Origin: CAWEHQ01 sp051001995
Lineage (GTDB): Bacteria > Actinomycetota > Thermoleophilia > Solirubrobacterales > Thermoleophilaceae
Direction of reading: 5' to 3'
Length of the DNA stretch: 16,461 nt
Assembly: GCA_051001995.1 (NCBI GenBank)
Contig: JBPCMT010000222.1
Location: forward strand, 1-16,461
Below the pieces are notes generated by a model, which worked only from the letters and a program-made list of their open reading frames with translations, did not search any database and was not told where the DNA came from. A program made the translations under genes and the position numbers. Positions 6,651 to 13,156 of the stretch are shown here, piece by piece; the first letter of the stretch is position 1; each line of letters starts with the position of its first letter.

Positions 6651-7560
6651 CTATCCGGCCGCGGCCTGCTGAGCGCTGACGGCAGCCTGCGCCTTCGCGG
6701 CCTGGCGCTCGGGCGGCACGCGCACCACGTCCCAGGCGAGGCCCACCCGCTCGAGCAGCCGGATCAGCAGGCCCGAGGGATCGACCTCGAGTCGCCGCAG
6801 CCCATGGAACGCCGACGTCGGAAAGGCGTGGTGGTTGTGGTGCCACGCCTCTCCGAGCGAGGGGATCGCGAGCCAGGCAACGTTGGTCGAGTGGTCGTCG
6901 GTGTCAAAGCGCCGCCGGCCGAAGAAGTGGCAGATGGAGTTGATGCTCCACGTCACGTGGTGCACGAAGAAGACGCGCACGAGCCCGCCCCAGAGCAGTG
7001 CGGTGAGCCCACCGGCGAGCGTTCCGGTGATGGCGAGACCGAGGGCGAAGGGGATCGCGAGCCCCAGCAGCGCGAGCGCCGGGAACGCGTGGCTCAACCG
7101 GCGCATCGCCGGGTCGGCGAGGAGGTCGCGTGCGTACCTGCGCGCACCGGCCTTCGCCTGGGTGTTGAAGAGCCAGCCGACGTGCGCGTGGAGCAGACCG
7201 CGGATCGACCCCGCGAAGCCGGTCTCCGGATCGAGGTGGGGGCTGTGGGGGTCGCCCTCCTCGTCGGCAAAGGCGTGGTGCTTGCGGTGGGTCGGCCACC
7301 CAGGCGATGACCGGCCCCTGCACCGACATCGAGCCGAGCGCGGCAAGCGTGACACGCAGCGGGCGGACGGTCTCGAACGAGCGGTGCGTTAGCAGGCGGT
7401 GAAAGCCCACGGTTACCCCGAGCGCCGTGGCGAGGTACATGCCGGCGAGGATCGCGAGGTCGAGCCAGCCCACCAAGCTGTTCCAGAGCAGGACCACGGC
7501 CGCGAGGAAGCCGAGGAAGGGTAGGACGACGGCGATCAGGTTGGTTGCCTTCTGGATTCG
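6651..7560 (-). pseudogene. Delta-9-type fatty acid desaturase, frameshifted and lacking a start codon
   Basis: This encodes an acyl-CoA desaturase, a membrane di-iron enzyme that inserts a double bond into fatty acyl chains. All three histidine boxes are present but in two frames. Box 1 (GFHRLLTHRSF) and the first two helices are read in one frame (RIQKATNLIAVVLP onward). Box 2 (HRKHH), box 3 (EAWHHNHHAF) and the rest continue in another. The break is at a GGG run (7289-7291, plus strand). Removing one base gives a continuous VADHRKHHAF, so this is a one-base insertion immediately before box 2. Upstream of the arginine at 7558-7560 the frame has no nearby ATG, GTG or TTG, and recognisable desaturase sequence stops there, exactly where PucR coding begins on the other strand. 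About 10-20 N-terminal residues appear lost. As read it cannot make a full enzyme; a sequencing error could explain the frameshift but not the missing start. Confidence 0.85.
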
Positions 7561-8398
7561 GGAGCTGTCTGCCGACTCAGCGGAGGGCCACGCCCAGGAG
7601 CAGTCCGCGATCGCGGGCGAGGCGGAGCGCCGGCGCCGGCGGTTGCTGGCGCTACTGGTCCAGTCGCCGCCAGCCGACCCCGCCGTGGTGCGATCGGCGG
7701 CGGACGAGGCGGCGTGGCCGCTGCCGCGCACGCTGGCCGTGATCGCGCTGGATGCCCGCAACCCGCGGCGGGTGGCCGCGCGCCTCGGCACGGGCGCGAT
7801 CGCCGCCCGCGTCCAGGAGCTCGACTGCGCCGTGATGGCCGACCCGGACGCGCCCGGGCGGCGGGCGGAGGTCGAGCGGGCGGCCGCCGGGTCCGAGGGT
7901 GCGCTCGCCGCGGTCGGCCCGACCGTCACCTGGCAGGACGCCGCCGAGAGCTTCACCCGCGCGCGCGACGCGCTCGCGCTGGTGCGCGAGGGCGCGCTCG
8001 AGGTCGGCGACGGCGAGCGACGCGCGCGGGCCGGGGGCGGCGCGCTGGTCGTGGCGCAGGAACATGTCACCGAGCTCCTGCTGGCGCGCGAGCGGCGGCT
8101 GCTTTCCGACCTCGCGAGCGACCTGCTCGCGCCGCTCGCGTCGCTGACGCCCGCCGCGCGGCGCCGGCTGTCAGACACGCTGCTGTCCTGGCTGCGCCAC
8201 CAGGGGCGACTCGACCCGGTCGCCGCCGACCTCGGGATCCACCCTCAGACGGTGCGCTACCGCCTCGGCAGGGCTCGCGAGCTGCTCGGAACTGCGGTGG
8301 ACGACCCCGACCGGCGGCTCGAGCTCGAGCTGGCGCTGCGCGCGCGGCGGCTCGAGGCGAGGGTCGTGGAGGAAGCCCGACCGCAACCGGTTGGCTGA
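7541..8398 (+). pseudogene. PucR-type helix-turn-helix regulator, 5' end missing
   Basis: The C-terminal end is a clear PucR-family helix-turn-helix: LLSWLRHQGRLDPVAADLG, then IHPQTVRYRLGRARELLG, at about 8185-8290. Before it is the GGDEF-like middle region usual in the family. Family-like sequence begins abruptly at ELSADSAEGHAQEQSAIAGE (7562 on) and runs to the stop, about 278 residues. Related regulators normally have a further domain of roughly 100 residues upstream, which is absent. The open frame continues up to an ATG at 7427, but that part is antisense to the desaturase. A TTG at 7541 is the nearest usable start and has no evident ribosome site. It probably was a divergent transcription factor of the desaturase or of the downstream genes. 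A truncated protein keeping its DNA-binding domain could still be made, but no promoter is visible. Confidence 0.75.
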
Positions 8399-8403
8399 GC
8401 GGC

Positions 8404-8409
8404 TAAGGT
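8404..8409 (+). promoter_or_regulatory. TAAGGT: -10 box or ribosome site of the selenoprotein gene
   Basis: TAAGGT ends 7 bases before the ATG at 8417. It fits the TAnnnT -10 pattern of leaderless actinobacterial genes, but the overlapping AAGGTG could equally act as a Shine-Dalgarno. It lies 5 bases after the PucR stop codon. Confidence 0.4.
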
Positions 8410-8416
8410 GCCGCTG

Positions 8417-8965
8417 ATGGCGCGGCTCGAGCCCGGCGACGCGTTCCCTGGGCTCACCGTCCAGTCGGTGGACGGCCCGGTCGAGCTCGTCGAGCGCTGG
8501 AGACGCGGCCCGCTGGTCGTGGCCTTCATGCGCCACTTCGGGTGACCGTTCTGTCGCGAGCACCTGGCCCAGTTGGACCAGGCAGGCGAGGAGATCGGCG
8601 CAGCCGGCGGCGAGGTCGTCGCGATCTTCCAGTACCGGCCCGAGCCGACGAGGAACTTCTGCCGGCGGCGCGGCGTGGAGCTCGACTGCTTCGGCGACCC
8701 GGAGCGCGACGGCTACGCCGCCGTGGGCCTCGAGCCCGGCTCGGCGAAGGAGTACGGCGGCCCGCAGCTGGCGAAGGGGTTCGTCAAGGCGGCGCTCTCG
8801 GGACACGTCGCGGGGAGCCCGAAGGGAGGCGACGTCTCCCAGCGGCCGGGCACCTTCGTCGTGGCCCCCGACGGGCGGGTGGCGCTCGCCCACTACAACA
8901 GCGATTCGGCGGACAACCCGCCGAACGACGCCGTGATCGCGGCCGTGCGCGACGCGGCCGGGTGA
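8417..8965 (+). CDS. AhpC/TSA-like (PRXL2/SelU-type) selenoprotein with in-frame UGA as selenocysteine
   Basis: Read through the TGA at 8543-8545, this encodes 182 residues of a thioredoxin-fold peroxiredoxin-like protein (AhpC-TSA_2 type, the family that includes eukaryotic selenoprotein U/PRXL2). The active site reads VVAFMRHFG-U43-PF-C46-REHLAQL, where homologues have the same motif with cysteine first (HFGCPFCRE). Downstream family features continue in the same frame without interruption: VVAIFQYRPEPT, CFGDPERDGYAAVGL, GGDVSQRPGTFVVAPDGRV and HYNSDSADNPP. Expected role: thiol/selenol reduction of peroxides or disulfides in the cytosol; no signal peptide is seen. The base after the UGA is C, a readthrough-friendly context, and a SECIS-like hairpin follows. 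Ordinary gene callers would give only a stub, or a downstream TTG start at 8573, losing the active site. Rival reading: a TGC-to-TGA nonsense mutation or sequencing error. selA, selB, selC and selD are not in the window. Confidence 0.75.
8543..8545 (+). other. In-frame UGA predicted to encode selenocysteine (codon 43)
   Basis: The only in-frame stop between the ATG at 8417 and the true stop at 8963-8965. It occupies the first position of a UxxC redox motif where family members carry cysteine. Confidence 0.7.
8563..8582 (+). promoter_or_regulatory. Candidate bacterial SECIS hairpin
   Basis: CCTGG (8563-8567) pairs with CCAGG (8578-8582), a C-A mismatch follows (8568/8577), then CC (8569-8570) pairs with GG (8575-8576), closing an AGTT tetraloop (8571-8574). 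The apical loop starts 26 bases after the UGA and has G at its second position. As I recall, bacterial SECIS elements are expected to have a loop 16-37 bases from the UGA with a G in the first two loop positions. Short hairpins are common at this GC content, so this is supportive rather than decisive. Confidence 0.45.
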
Positions 8966-8983
8966 GCCCTCCGCGGGGCGCAC

Positions 8984-9997
8984 ATGCACGCGGGCCGGCC
9001 GGGCCGCCGCCTCGCGTCGCGATCTCCGGTGGCTAGCGGGCCCGACCGCGTCTTCGTCACCGGCGCGCTCGGCTCGATCGGTCGCGCGGTGGCCGACCGC
9101 TACCGGGCGCTCGGGGCGGACGTCTCGGGGGTGGACCTGCGCGCCGACGCGAGCCGCGCGGTCGTGGCCGCCGACGTCGCCGAGCCGGGCCCCTGGCAGC
9201 GAAGAGCCGCCCGGGCGGACCTGGTCGTGCACACCGCCGCGACCGTGTCGTTCGGGCGCATCGACCTCTGGCGGCCGAACGTCGTCGCCACCCGTAACGC
9301 GCTCGACGCGGCGATCGGTGCGGGGGCGCGACGATTCCTCCACTTCTCGTCGGTAACGGTCTTCTCGTTCGACTTCCCGGACGGCGTCGACGAGACCTAC
9401 CCGGTGCGGATGAGTGGCGTGCCCTACGCGGACACGAAGATCGCGAGCGAGCAGGTGGTGCTCCAGGCGCACGCTGCCGAGGCGATCGAGTGCACGATCG
9501 TCCGGCCGGGGGACGTCTACGGGCCGGGCGTGCGCAGCTGGACGATCTTGCCGGTGGAGGAGATCAGGGCGCGGCGGCTGCTTCTGCCCGCCATGGGCCG
9601 CGGGCTGATGAGCCCCCTCTACATCGACAACCTGGTGGACGGGGTAACGCTGGCGTCGGGGCCCGACGGCGCCGGGCGCGTGTTCACCCTCACCGACGGC
9701 GCGGGCGTCACGACGCGCGAGTTCTTCGGCCACTATCACGCGATGCTCGGCGCCGGCCGGCCCCGGCTGGCGCCCACGCCGCTCGCCCGTCGCCTGGCCG
9801 CGCTGGTGGGCTGGAGCGTGCGCGCCGCCGGCGGGGTCACCGAGGCGAGCCCGACGGCGGTGGACTACCTCTGCCGCCGTGGGAGCTACTCGATCGAGAG
9901 CGCCCGGCGGCAGCTCGGCTTCCAGCCGGCCGTGGGGCTCGAGGAGGGCATGCGCCGGACCCATCGCTGGCTGGGGGAGGCGGGCCTGCTCGGCTGA
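8984..9997 (+). CDS. Extended SDR, NAD-dependent epimerase/dehydratase family
   Basis: A 337-residue Rossmann-fold oxidoreductase acting on a nucleotide sugar, sterol or similar substrate. The cofactor loop TGALGSIG is at 26-33, an acidic D51 ends the second strand (VSGVDLR), the catalytic serine region is FSSVTVF near 121-127, and the catalytic YxxxK pair is Y148/K152 in PYADTKIASEQ. RPGDVYGPG (174-182) is the usual extended-SDR substrate-loop motif. The ATG at 8984 has GGGG five bases upstream; a GTG at 9029 would give a start nearer the first beta strand and removes a basic, low-complexity leader, so either is possible. It begins 18 bases after the selenoprotein stop and its stop overlaps the kinase start in TGATG, suggesting one operon from 8417 to 10827. 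Substrate unknown. Confidence 0.9.
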   Translation: MHAGRPGRRLASRSPVASGPDRVFVTGALGSIGRAVADRYRALGADVSGVDLRADASRAVVAADVAEPGPWQRRAARADLVVHTAATVSFGRIDLWRPNVVATRNALDAAIGAGARRFLHFSSVTVFSFDFPDGVDETYPVRMSGVPYADTKIASEQVVLQAHAAEAIECTIVRPGDVYGPGVRSWTILPVEEIRARRLLLPAMGRGLMSPLYIDNLVDGVTLASGPDGAGRVFTLTDGAGVTTREFFGHYHAMLGAGRPRLAPTPLARRLAALVGWSVRAAGGVTEASPTAVDYLCRRGSYSIESARRQLGFQPAVGLEEGMRRTHRWLGEAGLLG

Positions 9998-10827
9998 TGC
10001 GCGCGGCCGTGGTCGGACACGTCGAATGGGTGGAGTTCGCCCGCGTCGAGCGCGTGCCGGCCGCCGGTGAGATCGCGCACGCCACCGAGACCTGGGAGGA
10101 GGTCGGCGGCGGCGGCAGCGTGGCCGCCGTGCAACTCGCGAAGCTGGCCGGAACGTGCGACTTCCTGACCGCCCTCGGCGACGACGACCTGGGCGCCCGC
10201 GCACGCGCGCGGCTCGAGGAGATGGGCGTGCGCGTCCACGCGCGGGTCGCCCGCGACACGCGGCGGGCGCTGACGTTGCTCGAGTCGAGCGGGGAGCGCA
10301 CGATCACGACGCTCGGCGAGAAGCTCGTGCCACGCGGTGCCGACCCGCTCCCCTGGGAGTCGCTGGACGGAGTTGACGCGCTCTACTTCGTGGTCGGCGA
10401 CGTGCCGGCGTTGCGGGCGGCGCGCGGGGCGCGCGTCCTGGTGGCGACCCCGCGCGACCTCGGCACGCTGGTCGAGGCCGGCGTCGGGCTCGACGCGCTC
10501 GTGGGAAGCGGCACCGACGCGGGTGAGCGCTATACGGCGGGCGAGATCAGCCCCGAGCCGTGGCTCGTGGCACGGACGGCGGGCGTCGCGGGCGGCGAGT
10601 TCGTGGCGGTTGAGGGGCGCACCGGCCGCTGGGACGCGGCGCCGCTGCCCGGCCCGGTGGCGGACGCCTACGGCGCCGGCGACAGCTTCGCCGCTGGGCT
10701 GACGTTCGCGCTCGCCGAGGGCAGGGACGCGCAGGAGGCGCTGGCTTTCGCAGCCCGCTGCGGGGCGGCCTGCATGGCCGGCGACGGCCCCTACGAGGGC
10801 CAGCTCGCCCGGTCCGGCCGGGGCTGA
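9997..10827 (+). CDS. PfkB-family (ribokinase-like) sugar or nucleoside kinase
   Basis: A 276-residue ATP-dependent kinase. The N-terminal PfkB signature region is EEVGGGGSVAAVQLAKLAG (residues 34-52) followed by ALGDDDLGARARARLEEMGV. The C-terminal signature DAYGAGDSFAAG spans 223-234 with catalytic base D229 and the anion-hole GAGD. The length is slightly below the usual 300 or so. The phosphate acceptor cannot be told from sequence. The start ATG overlaps the stop of the SDR gene by one base (TGATG), so the two are cotranslated and may act on the same carbohydrate-like compound. Confidence 0.9.
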   Translation: MRAAVVGHVEWVEFARVERVPAAGEIAHATETWEEVGGGGSVAAVQLAKLAGTCDFLTALGDDDLGARARARLEEMGVRVHARVARDTRRALTLLESSGERTITTLGEKLVPRGADPLPWESLDGVDALYFVVGDVPALRAARGARVLVATPRDLGTLVEAGVGLDALVGSGTDAGERYTAGEISPEPWLVARTAGVAGGEFVAVEGRTGRWDAAPLPGPVADAYGAGDSFAAGLTFALAEGRDAQEALAFAARCGAACMAGDGPYEGQLARSGRG

Positions 10828-10831
10828 AGCT

Positions 10832-10998
10832 CTAGCCCGGGGTCGGCGAGTAGTTGGCGGGCGGGAACGGCTGCTTGCCGCTGCCGCCGGTCAAGTCGAG
10901 CCACGTGCCCCGGGCGCCGAGCCCGGGAGAGCGACCGCGAGCGCGGCGAACGCCGCGGCCACGAGGACCGCGAGAATGGAGCGCGGAGAGAAGATCAT
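10832..10998 (-). pseudogene. Possible frameshifted small secreted protein
   Basis: On the minus strand an ATG at 10998 opens a classic secretion signal: MIFSPRS, then hydrophobic ILAVLVAAAFAALAVALPG. This frame stops after 35 codons at 10891-10893. One frame over, the sequence continues as WLDLTGGSGKQPFPPANYSP and ends at a TAG (10832-10834). A single-base change near 10905 would join them into a secreted protein of about 56 residues. The remaining gap (10999-11087) holds only a small CGCCC-GAC-GGGCG hairpin at 11014-11026. I do not recognise the product; it could also be chance. Confidence 0.25.
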
Positions 10999-11087
10999 CG
11001 GCGCGACGTTAACCGCCCGACGGGCGCTGGTGAACGCTGCCCAGAGCTTGCACGGCCTATCCGACCGAATCGATCCGTTGGACGGCT

Positions 11088-11438
11088 CTAGTGGTCGGCC
11101 ACGCGGCCGCCCTCCGGCGCGATCGGCAGGGCGGCCTCGACCCAGGCCCGAAGGCCGCCGTCGAGGTTGTAGGCGTCGAAGCCGGCCGACCGAAAGGCGC
11201 GGGCGGCCATCGCCGAGCGCGATCCGAGGCGGCACGCAAAGACGACGGGGCGGTCGCGCGGGACGGTCTCCGCCTCCGATGCGAGGCGCTCGAGCTCGAC
11301 GTGGCGGGAGCCCTCGATGTGGCCGGCGTCCCGCTCGTAGCGCTCGCGCACGTCGATCAGCTCCGCGCTGTCGCTCGCAAGGAGGTCGGCGACACGCTCG
11401 GGCGACAGGTCGTGCTCGGGCTCGGAGAACGTGCCCAC
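11088..11438 (-). CDS. Single-domain rhodanese-like protein
   Basis: A 116-residue rhodanese domain: ELIDVRERYERDAGHIEGSRHVELERL at 26-52, the active-site loop with C69 in VFACRLGSRSAMAA, and YNLDGGLRAWVEAALP near the end. The catalytic cysteine is present, so sulfur transfer via a persulfide is expected; the active-site loop is CRLGSRS, and the sulfur donor and acceptor are unknown. It starts at GTG 11438 with a TAACCT box 6 bases upstream and no Shine-Dalgarno, so it looks leaderless. It is divergent from the acyl-CoA synthetase gene across 52 bases. Confidence 0.92.
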   Translation of the reverse strand: MGTFSEPEHDLSPERVADLLASDSAELIDVRERYERDAGHIEGSRHVELERLASEAETVPRDRPVVFACRLGSRSAMAARAFRSAGFDAYNLDGGLRAWVEAALPIAPEGGRVADH

Positions 11439-11444
11439 GCGCCG

Positions 11445-11450
11445 AGGTTA
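11445..11450 (-). promoter_or_regulatory. Candidate -10 box TAACCT for the rhodanese gene
   Basis: On the minus strand TAACCT ends 6 bases before the GTG at 11438, the spacing expected if transcription begins at the start codon. Confidence 0.45.
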
Positions 11451-11481
11451 GATGAGTCGACCCTGGGCCGGCGCGCTCGGA

Positions 11482-11487
11482 TAGCCT
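11482..11487 (+). promoter_or_regulatory. Candidate -10 box TAGCCT for the acyl-CoA synthetase gene
   Basis: TAGCCT lies 3 bases before GTG 11491 and 9 bases before the in-frame GTG 11497. If this is the -10 element, the second GTG is the likelier leaderless start. Confidence 0.3.
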
Positions 11488-11490
11488 CCC

Positions 11491-13128
11491 GTGCGCGTGA
11501 GACGAGCAGTCGCGAGATCCGTCGCCGCGGTGGGCGACCGAATCCACGCGGTGCGAGTGCTCGCCGGCGCCGGCCTCGTGCGCCCGGCGCGGCCGGACCG
11601 GCTGGTACGGAGCGGGCTGGCACTGCACCGCTGGGGCCCGACGCCGGCGGCGGGTTACGAGGCGTCGGCGGCCCGCTTCTCCGACGAGGCGGCGATCATC
11701 GACGAGCTCGGGACGCTTACCTTCGGCGAGGTTCAGCTTCGGACCAACGCGCTCGCCCACGGCCTGTCCGATGCGGGGATCCTGGAGGGCGACGGGGTCG
11801 CGGTCATGTGCCGCAACCACCGCGGCTTCATCGAGACGACGATCGCGCTTTCGAAGCTCGGCGCGCACGCGCTGTTTCTCAACACCGCCTTCGCTGCCCC
11901 GCAGCTCGCGGACGTCGTGGCGCGCGAGAGGCCGAAGGCAATCGTCTTCGACGAGGAGTTCCGCGAGCTGCTCTCGGAGGCCGCCAGGCGGCGCAAGCGC
12001 TTCGTCGCGTGGCACCACGACGCAGCCGACGCCCCAAGCGACCCGACGCTCGAGGAGCTGATCGCTCGCGGCGATCCGGCCAACGTCGTGCCACCGGCCG
12101 AGAAGGGCCGTGTCGTGATCCTGACCTCCGGCACCACCGGGACGCCGAAGGGTGCAGCGCGCAGCCAGCCGGAGACCGTGGATCCGGCCGTGACGATGCT
12201 CTCGCGGATACCGTTGCGTGCCCGCGAAACGACCGTGATCGCGGCGCCGCTCTTTCACTCCTGGGGCTTCGCGCACTTCACGCTCGGGCTGTTGCTCTCG
12301 TCGACCTACGTGTTGCGGCGACGCTTCGACCCGGAGGCGACCCTCGCGCTCGTGGCGCGCCACCGCGCCACCACGCTGCCGGTGGTCCCGGTCATGCTCC
12401 AGCGCATTCTCGAGCTGCCCGAGGAGACGCGCCGCGCCCACGACGTCTCCTCGCTCAGGGTGGTGCCGGTCAGCGGGTCCGCGCTTCCGGGCGACCTCGC
12501 CCGGCGCTTCATGGACGAGTTCGGCGACGTCCTCTACAACCTCTACGGCTCGACCGAGGTCGCGTGGGCCACGATCGCCACTCCGAGCGAGCTGCGCGAG
12601 GCGCCCGGGACCGCCGGCAGCGCGCCGCGCGGCACGGTGCTGAAGATCCTCGACGAGGAGGGACGACCGCTCCCGACCGGCCGCACCGGTCGCATCTTCG
12701 TCACCAACGAGATGCTCTTCGAGGGCTACACCGGCGGCGGCGCGAAGGAGGTCGTCGAGGGCCTGATGAGCACCGGCGACGTCGGCCACCTCGACGGACG
12801 CGGGCGGCTGTTCGTCGAGGGCCGCGACGACGAGATGATCGTCTCCGGCGGCGAAAACGTGTTCCCGGCCGAGGTTGAGGACCTGCTCGTGCGCCACGAC
12901 GCGGTCGGCGAGGTCGCTGTCATCGGCGTCGCCGACGAGGACTTCGGCCAGCGCCTCAAGGCGTTCGTCGTGACGCGCGTGGGCGCGACGCTCTCAGACG
13001 ACGAGGTCAAGCGCCACGTGAAGTCGAACCTCGCCGGCTACAAGGTGCCGCGCGACGTCGAGTTCATCGACGAGCTTCCCCGAAACGCGACGGGCAAGGT
13101 GGTCAAGCGCGAGCTCGCCGAGCGGTAG
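11491..13128 (+). CDS. Acyl-CoA synthetase / AMP-dependent ligase (ANL superfamily)
   Basis: A 545-residue enzyme that would activate a fatty or other carboxylic acid to an acyl-adenylate and then to the CoA thioester. The core motifs are all visible: P-loop-like LTSGTTGTPKGA at 211-222, A5 motif YNLYGSTEVAWAT at 349-361, STGDVG at 427-432, the hinge GRDDEMIVSGGENVFPAEVE at 444-463, and the catalytic lysine K536 in PRNATGKVVKREL. The extra 50-residue basic N-terminus (RRAVARSVAAVGDRIHAVRV) resembles that of mycobacterial-type FadD synthetases. Chain-length specificity cannot be read. GTG 11497 is an alternative start two codons in. It is divergent from the rhodanese gene and ends 28 bases before the adenylate cyclase gene. 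Confidence 0.93.
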   Translation: MRVRRAVARSVAAVGDRIHAVRVLAGAGLVRPARPDRLVRSGLALHRWGPTPAAGYEASAARFSDEAAIIDELGTLTFGEVQLRTNALAHGLSDAGILEGDGVAVMCRNHRGFIETTIALSKLGAHALFLNTAFAAPQLADVVARERPKAIVFDEEFRELLSEAARRRKRFVAWHHDAADAPSDPTLEELIARGDPANVVPPAEKGRVVILTSGTTGTPKGAARSQPETVDPAVTMLSRIPLRARETTVIAAPLFHSWGFAHFTLGLLLSSTYVLRRRFDPEATLALVARHRATTLPVVPVMLQRILELPEETRRAHDVSSLRVVPVSGSALPGDLARRFMDEFGDVLYNLYGSTEVAWATIATPSELREAPGTAGSAPRGTVLKILDEEGRPLPTGRTGRIFVTNEMLFEGYTGGGAKEVVEGLMSTGDVGHLDGRGRLFVEGRDDEMIVSGGENVFPAEVEDLLVRHDAVGEVAVIGVADEDFGQRLKAFVVTRVGATLSDDEVKRHVKSNLAGYKVPRDVEFIDELPRNATGKVVKRELAER

Positions 13129-13156
13129 CGTCGGCGACGGTCGCAGCCGGCGTGGG

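Noticed and set aside
7427..7540. ATG 7427 as the true start of the PucR gene
   Set aside because: The added residues are the complement of desaturase codons and match no PucR N-terminus.
8573..8965. A separate 130-residue gene starting at TTG 8573
   Set aside because: It would begin inside the thioredoxin fold and omit the active site; the upstream 42 codons in the same frame supply the missing first strand and motif, so this is one gene interrupted by UGA.
8171..10204. 677-codon minus-strand open frame
   Set aside because: It is antisense to PucR, the selenoprotein, the SDR and the kinase, all of which have clear motifs. The composition is low complexity with no recognisable domain.
10999..12897. 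Most of a 668-codon minus-strand open frame
   Set aside because: It overlaps the rhodanese in another frame and is antisense to the acyl-CoA synthetase. Only its last 35 codons look like a real signal peptide, and those are listed separately.
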